The notes under the pieces are model-generated. The model was not told the DNA's origin, searched no databases, and saw nothing but the letters and a program-made list of their open reading frames with translations. From positions 69,944,390 through 70,008,389 of the forward strand of contig JAVMKO010000003.1 of the NCBI GenBank assembly GCA_032164245.1: a stretch of 64,000 nt of DNA, read 5' to 3'. Below are positions 47,201-61,100 of this stretch, one piece after another (positions within the stretch are counted from its first letter, which is position 1; the number at the start of each line of letters is the position of its first letter). The DNA comes from Sternotherus odoratus (taxonomy: Eukaryota > Chordata > Testudines > Kinosternidae). The translations under genes were made by a program, and so were the position numbers.

Positions 47201-47509
47201 GCATTTGTTACTTCTTTTGTCCAAGCTCGGAGCACAGTGAAACAAATTTATTTATTTTTTCCAAAGTAACTTGATTTCATATCAGCTTCGCAATGTTTTT
47301 TTAAAATATGCTTTTTAAAAAACTGCTTTCTGTATAAATAACAAGGAGGAGATGTGTAGGAGATCAAGGAAAAGTGCAAACAAACAAATGTCTTTAATCT
47401 GTATCTGTAATAGGGGCTGGCACAGTGCGTGATCTCAGTCTGCGTGTGTGAGCTCTCCCTTTTAAAATACTAAATAGTCCACGTGTATCATTTTTGTTTA
47501 AGCTTCTAT
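44268..47509. other. Unassigned AT-rich DNA
   Basis: No host gene recognised. 46525-46700 holds 'gcccactgaagtcaggggaaacatttccattggcttgggtgggctc', a small palindromic repeat of the type scattered in reptile genomes. The 100-codon minus frame at 46220-46522 has no domain I can name. Confidence 0.45.
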
Positions 47510-47590
47510 TCAGAGCCAGGAACTCCTAAATTCTAATCCTGGTTTGGCATTCACTCCATCACTTTTCAAATGTGTCCACTTGTTTGGGAG

Positions 47591-47915
47591 AATGTCTGAA
47601 GTTAGGCACACTAACACAGATTTTCAGAGGTGCTGGGTGTTGAGTTTCACCCAGTATATGCCATTTGCAATGCATAATGAGGTTTTATTGGTGCTACAAT
47701 ATCCAGGAGCAACTGCATATTCTTGTGTACCATCTACTAGTACATAATCTAATCTATTAATTTATATGCAGCCATCTCTATCTATAGAACACTCTTATAA
47801 TGCTGAGCACTCACAACTCCAGTTGTACTCAATGGTAGCTGCAGGTGCTCAGGTCTTCTGAAAAGCAGGATAACGGGGTCTAAAGTTGGGTACCCAAATA
47901 CTGAGATGTTAAAAA
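47591..47915. repeat. Palindromic MITE-like repeat, interrupted
   Basis: 'gtctgaagttaggcacactaa...gattttcagaggtgctggg' (47594-47639) is mirrored by '...ggtgctcaggtcttctgaaaagcaggataacggggtctaaagttgggtacccaaatac' (47845-47900), with 'gctgagcactcacaactcc' and 'ggtagctgcaggtgctcag' as inner arms. About 150 bases of unrelated sequence separate the halves. The outer arms 'ctgaagttaggcac' and 'taaagttgggtaccc' complete the symmetry. Family name not known to me. Confidence 0.6.
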
Positions 47916-47924
47916 TTAAGGGGG

Positions 47925-48088
47925 GGGGGAGGGATAGCTCAGTGGTTTGAGTGGTTTGTCAGTTCAATCCTTGAGGGGGGCCATTTAGGGATTATGGGGC
48001 AAAAATGGGATTGGTCCTACTTTGAGCAGGGAGTTTGACTAGATGATCTCTCGAGGTCCCTTCCAACCCTGAGATTCTATCATTCTAA
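47925..48088 (+). mobile_element. Turtle tRNA-derived SINE (Cry/Pol III type)
   Basis: A G-run start, then 'gggatagctcagtggtttgag' (tRNA-like A box), 'gttcaatccttgag' (degenerate B box), the body 'ggccatttagggattatggggcaaaaatgggattggtcctactttgagcaggg', and a CR1-like tail 'ccttccaaccctgagattctatcattcta'. This architecture is that of the turtle Pol III SINEs mobilised by CR1 LINEs. Compared with the family, the segment between A and B boxes is shortened (about 15-20 bases missing), so this copy is probably transcriptionally dead. Confidence 0.9.
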
Positions 48089-51000
48089 GAAGGGACAGGT
48101 TTTAAAAAATGTGCGTGCCTCAATATCCACACATATAAAGTATGTACTACAATAATGATCACCTACCTATCTCATGTGTGTGTTGTGGGGAATAATGTTT
48201 GAAAGATGCTAGTTAGTATTATCATATTCCATGAACTACCATTTTGATTTATTGTCATTTTTAATATATTAGCATATATCTGTCTGACCACTTAGATGTT
48301 CACAGTATCCAAAGAATGTCAGATTGTTATTTCAGCACCAGATGTTTGTTCAAATTTGATCACAGTAAATATCATAAAAATGATAATCAAATGGATAACT
48401 ATATTTTCAGACGGACGTCTCTTTTGATGCCATGTTTCAGTTTACACTTCATTTGTGTATTGCTAATCACTCCACTAAGCTGACAGATCATTAAAGTTTT
48501 TAATTTTATTATCTTTCAGCTGGAAAGTTTTCTATATGGAAGAGACACAGGTATACATGTTATGGAAGAACACAGCAGAGCAGCAATAACGTTTTCTTAT
48601 ATTTATATAATTGTGAAACTGCAGTGGGAATCTCTTTAGGTTGAGGGGTGGCTGAGTTATACCTAACAGCCATTTTCAAATTATTTGCTACTCAAGTCTC
48701 CTATATAAAATGCAACCAGCCAGTAATTTTCAGAAAAAGCCAGAAACCTGCCTGGTGTATTTCCTAAACAGTCACAATAATCTCAGTAACAAGCAAGCTG
48801 TTAAAGGAGCAGGGTAGTGATCTACAGATAATGCTAAGTACTATCTAGTGAAAGACCCTGATCCAGATCTTGGAGCCAGGAAGACAAATTTACCTATAAT
48901 AAGGGCAGTGATGCTGCACTGACTTACATCAGGGTTGAACTGAGCCCACTGTTTTGCTTCTGAAGCTGACAGGGGATGGGAAAGTTCCCATTTGCTGGCT
49001 GATCGGGAGTGGTATTAAATAACAGAGCCCCAGAGGCAGCTCAGCTCAGCCAAGAACTGGAGGAGAGTCATGGTGACATGATTCCCATATTTTCCCCTCT
49101 GGATTTCCCGGTGCATCCTGTCTGCTCTGTCTCTCCTTTTACACCAGGAGCTGTGATTATTTTTCTGTCTACTAAAGTCCCGAGCACACTGTCAGTACTG
49201 AACAAAAAAATAAAAACATGCAGCAAAAATAAGGTTATTCAAAGAAAACATTACAACATTCACAACGGTACAAGGCTGAGCCATCTTCCCAGATACCCAG
49301 GGCTCAGATTCCCCACCCAAAGCAATTATCCCGACCCTGAGGGGTGTCAGCTCTTATGGTGGCCATGCAGAGTTCGGGGAAATTGAATACAGGAAAAAAA
49401 CAAATTATTTACATATTATATATATAAAATCCCTTCAACTGTCAGCATGTGAGAAATCAAATTTTAGAAGTCCTACAACATGCATGGGGTGCGGGAGAAG
49501 ACAGGTAAAAGGAAAATACCCTCTAGTCAGTGTCTCTCTCTCACACACACACACGATTTACAGTAATTTCAGAAATAATCAATTACTTTGACAATAAAAT
49601 CCTCACTTTTAGGATCTGCTTGATCCCCTCAGGCTCTCTCACTCACAGCTGTATAAGTGTTTATGAAAATGAATACATTATATGTTTTTAAGAAATAATT
49701 TGCTATTTTTATGAAACTTTTCAAGGCGCTAAACTATTAGCTATAAACCTCTACTTAAAGGCCCTATTTAGAAAAATGTCACAGCAGCACGTTTCCTGGA
49801 ATCATGTTTAAGAGAAAAGAGGCTGGCACAGAAGACATCTTCCTTCACAAAGGAATGTAAAATGATTTTTCTGTTACTTAAATAAATCATTTAATAGAAA
49901 TATCAGTCTGATTAAGGATTAGCAAAGGCAATTTAAAGTGATAATATTTCAATTAAATTATTTTGTTTTTATAAACCTTCTGTCTTCATTGTTCCTTCAT
50001 CTTCTTGGAAATCTATTGCTTTTAAAGTGTTTTGAAATATTTCACCAGGAAAGCTCATGGACATATATTTTCTCACCTTCACTGGTGTGCAGGGGCTATC
50101 ATGTAAGACAAAGACAGAAAACAGTTTTAAGAGCAACATAATTGAGATGGAACAAATTAAGGAGTCTTTTTATAGAGAAAACACTGCAAGCAGGAAAGTT
50201 TATACTTTAGTTCAGAAATGGTTTCCTCTTGTTCTATACTATTCTAGTCAATAATAAAAGTTTTGGAGGGCAAATATGCCTCTAGAAAACAAGTGACCTT
50301 TTAAAGTGCTGTTACAGTCTAATTCAGGGAGATCTCTGTTTGTGGGAAAGTTTTCTAGCACTGTCCATTTAGCAAGTATACATAATTTGAGAACATCTAT
50401 TATAGTAACCAACATTATACCCAACTTTAAATCATGTTAGCAATAATCTCTTCTTAATCAGGTGGAACTACTATTGATTAACTAAATTTAGCTTTTATTT
50501 TGAATGTTGAAATATAGAAAAAATCCCCTCATATTTTGTTTAGAATAAAGCTATTTGTCTATGCAAAGAGTTGGAGGACATGAACCAGGAAGTGCATAAA
50601 AGAGACTAGGCTAGTTAAATAATCTTCCTCTTTGTATCGAGCTCAGTGGATAACAGAAACTGGATTTTCAACATATATGTTATGTTTTATAACCAGAATA
50701 TATTGGGCAGGGTTGGGATGGGTAGTTGTTTTGTCCTCTGAAAGAAGAAGTAGTTGAATACATCAAATGAACAGCTGTTCGACTGCACAGTTTTGTTTTT
50801 AAATGGTGGGAACCTCTTTTGGCTAAAAAAGCAGATTACTCCAGGCTACGTAAACAAAAGCCTCTCCATCTCCTCCTCTACTTCTATACCTTATCATGTA
50901 GAACTCCTGCTACTGTACACCCTCTTTCTATGGACTTGCTAACATTTGCAGGAATGAAGCTCTGGCTTCATGCCCTCATAAGGTTTGCCAAAGCAGGGGT

Positions 51001-51465
51001 ATACAGACTTTATATATTTCCTCCAAGTCTGTTGCATATATACCTATATACCTTCCCCAGCTCCCTTTCCCGTAACCTATTCCTTGCCCTTCAGTGTCCC
51101 CTCTTATATGTTCTTTGAGTACCCTCTACCCCCCTTCATCCCTCCATGCATGTCTCACCACTGTTCTACCTCTTCCCTGTTATCCGTTCACCTCTCTCAG
51201 AAGCCACCACCATCATTCCAAGCCTGGGAAGCCATGGGAACACTTCATGTGCACTCCAATCTCTTCCCCTCAAGACTGAGATTGGCTCCAGTCTATGTCC
51301 CACTTGGCCCATGTCCCCCTCTTTATGCTCAATTCCACAATCCTTTGCAAATTCCTACCATGCAACATTTATCTGAGGCTCTTATTCTTCACCCTTAACC
51401 CACCCCATCAGCTGGAACTGGGTCAGTTTCTGTTCAAAGTGTATATAACATAAATGTTGTCTTTA
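48089..51465. other. Unassigned AT-rich DNA
   Basis: The 125-codon plus frame at 49009-49386 has no recognised domain. 50985-51398 is CT-rich with spurious proline/serine frames. A short (CA)n lies near 49541-49553. No RNA gene seen. Confidence 0.45.
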
Positions 51466-51890
51466 GGGCCGGTGAAGCCACTAGGTGAACTAGGTGACTG
51501 CCTAGGGCGCCAAGTGGTTGGGGGCAGCAGTGGAGCTGAGGTGAGCTGGGGGCAGGGGGGGGATGCACGGAGAGCGCCCGCAGCAAGTAATGGTGGGGAA
51601 GCGTAGGAAAACCGCTCCCCGCCCCAGTTCACCTGCTCTCTGCCTCCTTCCCTGAGCACATTGCTCCACTCTAATTCTCCTCCCCTCCCAGGCTTGCCGG
51701 GCCAAACAGCAGATTGGCACCGCAGGCCTGGGAGGTGGGAAAAGTGGAGCTCAGGGGAGGAGATAGAGCGAAGGTGAGCAGGGACAGGGAGTTGCTGCGG
51801 GGTGGGGTGGGGAGCTGCCGCAGGGTGGGGGTGGGGTGGGGCAGGAGCTGACGCAGGGCTTCCTGGGCCGGGCAGGGGGAAGGGGTGCAA
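51466..51890 (+). mobile_element. hAT-type repeat, 5' end fragment
   Basis: 'tagggccggtgaagccactaggtgaactaggtgactgcctagggcgccaag' is a GGGCCGG-type hAT terminus known from turtle repeats, followed by a G-rich interior. No right terminus or duplication was found. The GC-rich frames on both strands (51423-52017) come from this repeat. Confidence 0.65.
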
Positions 51891-54129
51891 GGTGGAAAAT
51901 ATCCTTCCACCGTTCCTGGTTGTCTTTACATTTCAAATCACTACTATGACCAACCTTTCTCAAAATTCTAGAAGGTCCAGCATTTCAGCAAGGCCTCCAA
52001 AACTATGTGAATTCTGAGTTTCAGAAGTATGGTGAGCTGGAAAATGCATTCAAATAATTTTTAAAAAGTAAACTACAACTGCAACTTCTAAGTGCCTTAA
52101 TTTAAAAACTCTTTTTAAACCAAACTTCCAAGAATAACTAGTCTGGGATGAGAGTGGTATGAAAAATTTCAGGAAGATCAGTTTCTTCTTTATGATGATG
52201 ATGATTTGGTTTCAGCCTCAATTGTCAGGTGATAGCAGCTGCTTCATAAGGAGCAATTCAATATTTAATAATTATCAAAAAGTATGTTTTGATTCCCTTA
52301 CTACCTGCCTCTTCTCCTCATTCTCTAAATCCTGCACTTTAAAACCCAGCTATCCCTTATTCCTCCATTAGTGACCCATGCAAGAACAGCAAACCCAGTA
52401 CCACAAGCTAACAATTTGCATTAGAAGGATAGATAATGATTGAGAGAACAGGGTATATTATGGAAAAAAAACCCAAAGAGACTTTTCCATCCATTTTTTG
52501 ACCAAAAAGTCATTTAAGCCATCATAATTTTTTAACCATCTCTAGGATTAGTTACATTATTTTCTTTTATGAGATAATGATATAGAATGGGATGTTCAAA
52601 GGAACCTAAGGCAGTGAGGTGGTCAACTCCTATTGAAATTCAATGTCAGATTGGTACTTAACTTCTTATGGCTCCTTTGGAAATCTCAACCATAATGAAT
52701 ATTTTGCAAGGCAAAGGTGAAATGATTCATTTTACTCACATAAAAACTAATAATGCTTATGGCCTAAATTATCAAATGTGACTAATGATTTTGGATGGTT
52801 AACATCATACACCCTAAAAGAGCCTGATCTTGAAATGATCAGATTTTGAAAATGATGCCCTTTGAAGGTATCTCAGATTGAGTAACCAATGGTTACAGTA
52901 TGGAGTAACCAAAGAGGCACCCCAAAGCATTAGTCACTTTTCAAAATTTAAGCCTATATCTTTCAATACACTGACTCACCCCGAAAATACTAAAAGGCAC
53001 TTCTCTTCAGCATGGTCAAAAGACTGAAACTCACCTGACATTCCTATACCAGGTCATTTTGGAAACATCATGAGCCAAAAAAAGAAGTAGAAAAAAACCC
53101 CATCAATAGACACAATACATCCATAGTTTCAGAACATCATAGCTTTAAGGGTTTTTGGCTTATTTTTAACAAAACCGTTCTGGAAAAATTACTCTTGGAT
53201 AAGATGCAATAAACAAATTTTCAGAAAGACATTTTTCTTTTTGGAAAAATTGGAGGTGTGGTATGGGGAGAGGTTCGAAATCAGTTTCATCTTCTGAGAC
53301 AGCTTAAACTCTAACTGCAGGGTCACTACAGCAGCTCTGTAGTCATTACATCAAGGATTGTGTCGTACTCAGAATTATAATCCCATAAGCTCTGGGTTGT
53401 TCTACATGGATCTCAACCATTATATTTATTTCATGACTTACTTATTAACCATCTATTAAAAAGGCCTTTATGCATTTTTACACAAATGCTTTTCAATGTT
53501 TTTCCAAAATTAATCGCCTACAAGACTGCATTTTCTTTGGATTCCATGAGATGACTGCCCCCACTTTGCATTAATTTCTTATTATTACTAGGCTTATAGG
53601 CTCAACATTTTGTTAACATGCATCACAATAAAATTAAGCTTTCCCGGGTCACATCAGAGACTCATATTTGCCCAGAGATCTTTCCATGCTTATTGCCTTT
53701 TATCTCAGTGAAATCCTCTGCACTAAGCAATACAATTGTTAAACACACATCCAATGGGCATATGCTTCAAATCTGGGGGCAGGTTTCAACCTATTTACTT
53801 CCTCTTTGGTTTCTATTGCTCATGAGGAGACTAGAAAGTGACATTTATGTGAATGAAAGCTAATTGGCTGGGGGGAAAAAACAGCTTCTTTCCCATCCAC
53901 CAGAAAATGTGTGGCAAATTCAGTTTCTCCATTTTCAACTCCATGCATGTCTTCAGCATTTCACCCCACATCTTCCCAGTCTAGATCCTGCTAAATCCAA
54001 GTCTACTGGCATATTTTACGATAAAAATACCATTTTTAGCTCTCCATCCTCTGAAATCTTCCAGAATTTTTGTCCTTAAGAGTGGAAATTTCTGAAAGAC
54101 AAGAAAGGCTAAAACTTGATAAGCCTGTG
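51891..54129. other. Unassigned AT-rich DNA with small palindromic repeats
   Basis: 52610-52690 and 52790-52960 carry 'tcaactcctattgaaattcaatg' and 'gcaccccaaagcattagtcacttttcaaa' pieces, resembling small amniote palindromic repeats. No gene seen. Confidence 0.4.
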
Positions 54130-54900
54130 ATGCTTCTCAGAGGTACCCAGGGTTATGAGGGACCTATCTACCATCTGCCCTTAGTATGAGAAAGCGTTGT
54201 CTGTGACTGCCTTGGTTCAGCTTCTCAACTCCACTGATCACAGGCAACACGAACACACTCCTCTAGTCTTCACAGTGGCCAGCCCCTAATCTACTGGACA
54301 GTCACAGTATTCATAGATTTGCTGCTTCTAAAGAAACAGTATATCCCAAATTGCCAGTTCCTCCTCGGATAACCACTACATTTAACACACAGCACTTAGA
54401 TACATTTATAGTGAAATCAAATACAAGTTTATTCAACAGATCATAGAGATTCAAGTAGCAGCTAGCCTAAGTATTGGAAAGAAACGGATACATATACAAA
54501 TTGAATCATACCACACACACTCTAGAGCCTAGACTTAATTAACTAGATACTCCCATGTCTTGTAAAATATTGCTTACCCCCAAATCCTTAGAGCACCTTA
54601 CAGCCAGTCTAGCTGTGAACCTCCTTCCATGAGATAAACACCTTCTGGTGGCCATCCTTAACTCCAAGATCTTAAGAATATAATATTAAGTATAGATATG
54701 TATCTCCTTATATGCATTTCACAATGATTATGACAACCTGTAAGTTTCTGGCTCTCAGAGGAGACCTCACATGCTATCCTTCAGTGAACTGTTATGTATA
54801 TATTTGACCCAGGGGATCCCTATATAACCATATGCACCCCTGATGCCCTCTGCCAGTTGGCACCAAGGAGTCCCTGGGTCATAGAGTCCTTTATTGCTCA
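54130..54900 (-). mobile_element. Possible LTR-like repeat, antisense
   Basis: 'atacaagtttattcaacagatcatagagattcaagtagca' (54421-54460) resembles the antisense polyadenylation region of turtle endogenous LTRs (reversed: ...AATAAACTTGTAT). '...gtttctggctctcagaggagacctcac' lies further right. No defined ends, no coding remnants. Tentative. Confidence 0.4.
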
Positions 54901-55989
54901 GTGGGTACATGAAAAGTCAACACATGTACCTTTTAACTGAAGAACTGGCATATACTGGCTTCCTCTGCATGTTTGGTGGGGAGCAAAATCTGGAAGAGCC
55001 TCGTTGCTTTCTCTGTTCTGCCTGGTTGAGATCAGCAGACCCCAAACCTCGAAAAACCCCTTTGGAGAAGAGGCTTCTGCAGAATCAGAGGGAAAGAAGT
55101 GTGTCTGAAAGCAGGATCTGCAGCAGAGACAGTCTCTGGGCTATCTAACAAGGTCAGCTGGCTTGCAGTAGGATGATGGATTGGCTATGGTACCTGATAG
55201 ATATGATCAGCAGATTGGATCAGTTACAGCAGTTCAGCAGTTCCTCAAAGCATTTGTCTATCCTGGGATAGCTCCTGCACCTGCCTGCTTGCTCCTAGTC
55301 CTGATTCAGCTTTGTTTCAGATTCACCCCTGCCTTGCCTCACCCCAAGTAAACTGATCCTGACCCTCTGTGCTGATTCCTGACCTCTCACTTTGGCTGTT
55401 ACCCTTTGCTCTGGTCACTGGTTCCTGGCTACTGACTCCTGTTCTGATCACTAGGCATGACTGCCCATGTCCCAGTCATGAGACAGGGAGAATGTTACCT
55501 AACAGGCAGGTTAACCTAGGGACCAAAGGCACTCCTCTATGTACAGCCCTAGCCAAGAGCCTGCGTCCTTATCTTATTCATTTGTCCCTACTTATACAAG
55601 CAGGGTCTTTAGTTCAGACATGCATTCCAAGGCTTTTTACAGATACATTACATATTTCAATAATCAGCATTCCAGTTTAAACAGGAATCCACGTCAAATA
55701 ACAACATAGCATCCAGTTGTTGCCTGTTTTTTTTCAAATTACAAAATACATTACGAATCCCCCCGCCCACACCAAAACAAAACAAAACAGGTCTCTACAA
55801 CCTATGCTTTTATTACGCACAAAACACCTTCTCCTCTCCTCTTACATCTGCCTCAGTGCATGTGGTAAACTCTGATCTACCTCCAAACAAACATGTACTA
55901 CAAAAAAGGCACAGTCAACTGAAAAAGAAACATTCCCTGCTCAAATAAGCACAATATATGTATTCATATATTCAGACACACAGAAACTC

Positions 55990-56470
55990 AGCAATGTTTT
56001 TAACATGAGGAAGATCTGGACTTCTTCCAGTTTGCTGTTGGGACCATCAATAGGCCCTGCTGAAGGAAAGATGACTGTGCTAGCTGGGCCATCTGAGTAG
56101 GTCGGAAGACAGGCACATACCCAAGGACATGCTGTAGAGGGTGCTAACAAGAGGATGTCCCAAACTTCACTATAAAGACACATGCAAGTGAGAGATGAAG
56201 GAATTGATCCTAACTAATGGGAAATCTTGGCAAGTGATCATCACAAGTGGTACCATCCTCTTCATTGGGATATCAAAGTCTATGACAGAAGCTGCCGCCT
56301 TACAGCTTGAAGAGAAAAGAGCCCGTAGGAAGCAGGCAGCTTCCAACCAAGATACATGCCTTTGCAATGACTGCCAAAGATCATGCAAATCTCAGATTGG
56401 ACTATTCAGTCATATGAGACATTGCAAACCATCTATATCATAAGTTGTGATTCCGCCTCTCCCAGACGGA
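55990..56470 (+). mobile_element. 3' end of a non-LTR retrotransposon with C2H2-like tail
   Basis: The frame 56195-56443 ends in EEKRARRKQAASNQDT then CNDCQRSCKSQIGLFSHMRHC. This is a Cys2-His-Cys/His-like finger (C-x2-C, then H-x3-H/C spacing) found at the C-terminus of several vertebrate LINE polymerases. Preceding bases in other frames fit the typical linker: a KDTCKR-like piece near 56165-56190 and an ASDHHKW-like piece near 56232-56255. Frameshifts are frequent. The clade is not assigned. It is not a host zinc-finger gene, because only one finger is present and its context is LINE-like. Confidence 0.62.
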
Positions 56471-58074
56471 AGGATGCCAACAACATATCAATATGATATA
56501 TTTAGTAGTACAGATTCTTGGTCATAGACATAGAACCACTTCTTAGAACAGCACATAAGAATGGCCAAATAGATGGTACCCGTTTTTCCCCCCCAGTGTA
56601 CTGATTTTGGATAACATGAATGTAAATAACTCTGATGAACCTTTTTAGACACTAAAAAGCAAATTTCCAAAATATAAATTAATTGTGCGTTATTACATCA
56701 TCAGCATAACGTGTACCAAGAAAATGTGTCTCAATGACTGGATTCTTGTTTATGAAATATGGCTTCTTAGTAAGTAACTATATCAATTTCTTAATCAGCA
56801 CTACATATGGCTGACAAAATAATGATAAGCAGTACAGGGAACACAACAGACAGAGAAAGCACTCTGGAATATTGAAGAAAAATAATCTCAGAGAGCATGA
56901 AAGACAGACCTTTCTGTCCTTTCATTCACATACTGAGAGTGAAAATGTGACAAGGATAATTCCTATTCAAGAGTCAAGTTCTAATGGATGGCTTGTTTTA
57001 ACCCTTATTTTTAATCACGTTGAAGAATTTCACAAGTACAACAGAGAAAAATAAAATCAAGCAATATGGCATGATAGATCAAATGTATTCCATTCTGTAT
57101 AGCTAAAAGAAGAGGAAAGTTATCTTAAACCTATATTATCTATTAGGTTGCCAAAAATGACGAAAGAGAACTTTGTTTCAAAATCAAGCAATCAAAGTTA
57201 GAAAATGGCAGGATTAAGATTACCTGTGACCTTGTGCATATACATTATGATACAGTCTTTAATTTTTTGCATATGGCCCATGCCTCACTCTGTGCACAGG
57301 ATGGACAGTGCTCACTGAATGGGTAGTTATTCTGTATTTCTTTTTTTGTCCTCGTCACTCAGTGCATGGCCCCCATCCTCATTTACTGCACAACATCCCA
57401 ACTCTGCACTGAATACAGAATTATTCATTTCTTCATGGGTATTTCAATTGTGTTTGCATCATAAATTCATTAATGTTTGTAAACTATCTCAACGACAACC
57501 CGGAGAGGTGAGGCAAGGTGAGATAAGATGAGGTGGTGGTATGAACCCCATTTTAAGTATGGGAAACTGAATCACAGATATTGAACCCAAAATTGTCATC
57601 AGGACCAAATAATTTTGATCAATTTGAGACTAGGACCTAATTTTTTATGGTACTTAGCATTTTATTACAATTTATATGTTCAGAACTGAACTCCCACTAA
57701 TGTCATTTGAAACTTCTGCAAGTCTGACCCCAACCAAGTATCTCAAATTGGTAATCTAGGAAATTGGGAACACAATTAGTGGCTACCTGTGAAAATGTTG
57801 GTACATATGACTTGATCTGCATCACACAGGAACTCTTTGGCACAGGCAGGGATAGAATAAAGTAACTTAACCATGAGACCATCCTTCGTTTTCCTGCAGT
57901 TCCCTGGCCCACCCCAAATCTTCCAGCTTCTACAACAGAAGCAGCCTGGGTTCTACAGAATACAACATCCTTCACTACACTAACCTTATTAATTCCAAGA
58001 GCATGAACAACCTTAATTGCATTCTAGCATTTCCTAGCTTTTGAGTGCTTCACTTTGCAACCTTAATTTTCTTT

Positions 58075-58111
<37 letters not shown>

Positions 58112-61100
58112 CATAATTTATTAACTGTAAACATTGGTGGTGGGGAATTGCATCACGTGAACCCATACAGACCAGCCACATAATTAGTCAGCAGGATTCA
58201 GACCTATAGATCCACAGGACAGCTCTCTAAGAACTTGGGTGACGGGAGTAACCAATAGCAATAGAAGGCTCTAATCTTCTTTGTGGACATGTCAATAGAA
58301 TGGGGAGAGTGAGACACCCACTTTGCATGGGGGTTTCACAACCTGAAGAGCAAAAATGTTGAGACTGGGGAATAATGGGTGCAGTTCCTGGTTCTCTAGG
58401 GGAGTGTGCTGTTAACCCTTATGCTCCTGTCACCCATCACTTCCCTGTTCCCCTTCTTCTCCTCTCCTCATATCCTAGCCAGCTCTCTCCCACCTCAAAT
58501 CCTACTCCTATCCCCCCTTCACTTCCAGATTTGCCCTTGTCTGTTCCCAGTTATTTCTGTCCAGTATGCTCAACTTCAATCCCTAGTAAAATAATGGAAC
58601 AAATATTAAGGTGGGGGGAAAACCTGTAAGCACAGACCAATTTTCTAGACTCTCATATAAGCCATTCTCAGTTTTTTGTGAGTCTTGAAACTTAAAAATG
58701 CACATTAATACCATAATTATGCCACTACAAAAATACTAAAGACATATGTGTCAAAGTGTTATTCACTTCCATTGACACACTGTGCAGAGTCAGAAGGCCA
58801 GAGGCAATAGAATTAGAAAGGGAAATAGTGTCTGCAGTTCAGTCTGCCCTTGTCTTCTCAAAGGGCTAAAATTATTATTACTTCCTCATACAGCAGTCTT
58901 ACTGTCCTCTAAGGATTTATTTGTGTTTTGAATTTTTAGTTTCCTAATTATAGCTTTTCCATAACTTTCTCATTCTCCATGGTTATCATGGTTACAAAGT
59001 CTGATTGTAAAGCATGCGGCATACTTCCTGTATGGAGCAATTGAAGTACATATTTAATATTATGAACATGATCCCACAAAATATCTGGTGGTGAATTGCT
59101 ATAATAAATTGTTACCACTTTGTAGGGGAAGGTCTTGTAGACACAAAGGAAATTATCACAACATGGACAAGGAAAAGTGCTGACGATACCTGCAAAAGTA
59201 AATTGATCTGGACTAAAAGTGTGTTTCAGATTTGCATACTAGATTACACATGGTTTATTTTATCATACAAAAGGCATCCAAATTATCCAGATATAGTTTC
59301 TGATCTTACAAAGACCAACCCATACTCTGCATTTTACTTACTGTGAATAGCCACACTGAAGTTAATGGAGCTATTAACACTACAAAGCGAAGCATGTAAG
59401 TTTTTGCAGAATTGGGTCTTATAATGAACCAGGAGAATTGACTTGAAATTTGGGGCATTAGGTAATGAAATAATATCCATAGAAAATAGCTTTCTGTGGA
59501 AAAGACTGCATGTACTGTGGTGAATCACTGACACAAAATGTTCATGATGGCATCAGGATATAACAAATCTTGTGAATATCTGAGTCTTGGTAGTGATTAT
59601 CACTTCAGTGATGAGTAAAAAAAGGACTGCGGATCTGAATACAATTCATTTGGAATGCAGCCTGGGAGAGATTCTTACTTATCAATATTATGCATATCAT
59701 ATTATTTCTATGTAGTATAATAATATTTCATAGTGTTATGAAATTGAGACATTTTAAATATTTACTGTAGGTTCCTAGCAACCATTTATTTAATGGCTGT
59801 TAGTGAAAAATGTTAAGTGAAGCTATACGTAGCAAAATTTGCTATATACTCCAGCTTCCTTGTTCACACCCAGTTACAAGTAGTGCAAGTAGTGATGGCT
59901 ATCATTAGGGTAGGCTGACACTTTTCATTTTAAGACGCTACGTTCCAAACGTTAACTGTTCCGGTCATAGTTTTCTATGCCAGATGTCTGACTTAGGCCG
60001 AATATTTTTGGGGTGAAATATTCTTCTAACACAGTTCAGTCATTTCTGAGAACGTGGTTAGAGAAAAAATGTTATACCCAGGTATTAAAAAAATGTATTT
60101 TCACAACCATTTCTTTCTGAATCTCTAGTGTTTCTGGAGCAAGATTTGAAATTTGGCAAAGGGGTGTCCCTGGTGTCAGAGATGTGCCTTTTGTGGTATG
60201 TATGAAAAATGGACACAAATTTGGCCACATTATAAGCTTCTGACACATCTAAGTTCCCACGTGCTCAGTAATGACTTGCTAGCAATTAGCAGTTAAATTC
60301 TCCAAAGAGTCCAGCTACACTGAGCATGCGCCAGCCCCTCACAGCTCCTACATGTGACCAGACTGAGCCCATGTTGTCCCCACACACCAAATGAGGTCAC
60401 AGACACCTAGGAAGGAGGTACAGCAACAAAAGGAGAGGAGAAAAAGATAAGTGAGGGAGTCGGATGGCTGGACAGGAAAGGATCTTTATAAATGAAAATG
60501 TTACTTATTATTAAGTATTAATTTGATATGCCATTCCCTATCACCACACTGATGTTGACCACACTGAGATAACAGGGCCTCTCTCAGTGCAATGAGATGT
60601 GTACCTCATACAGACAACCTGAGGCAAACCCACAGCCAAGCCAGGGCTGCTGGCTCAGCTGATCCTCCAACCAATTCCCTGCCAAACCCCTGATTTTGTC
60701 CCTGTGACCTTAACTCCCGTCTTTGTTTTTTTAATTTATTGTCCCCCCAAATCATGTGAGGCTGGATCTAGTGGTTCCTCCCCTTAGGCTGAAGGGATTT
60801 AGCTACGGGCAGGCTTTCACCCACCCATCCCCAGAGCTTCAATACATGCTACTCTAACAGAGCTGAGGTGTGTCCCCACTCAAGCATGCAGCAACAACTC
60901 AGCTGCACTGACCCTTCCTTCCAACAGAGCCTGTAGTGACTCAGCCCTCAGGCATGTGGTGGCAGCAGCCTATCCTTAAACCGAGCCTGGGTCAAATGAC
61001 CACCAGATTTCAGGTATTTCCCCAGCCCCACCAGAGCTAGAGAACAGTCTGTGCGACAGTACTACCCAGCCAGGAACTCTTCTGCTGAATCACAGTGTGA

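Noticed and set aside
47925..47995. Possible tRNA gene
   Set aside because: It has tRNA-like A and B boxes but no complete cloverleaf, and it continues into the SINE body and CR1-like tail.
49009..49386. 125-codon plus-strand frame
   Set aside because: No domain, no splice or promoter context, and biased by A-rich runs; insufficient support for a gene.
50819..51398. Overlapping Pro/Ser/Leu-rich frames up to 137 codons
   Set aside because: Pyrimidine-rich DNA suppresses stops; three overlapping frames all look alike.
51423..52017. Frames up to 155 codons on both strands
   Set aside because: Located on the GC-rich hAT fragment; repeat-derived composition.
56195..56443. Host zinc-finger gene
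   Set aside because: A single finger at the end of a LINE-like basic tail, with frameshifted LINE sequence upstream.
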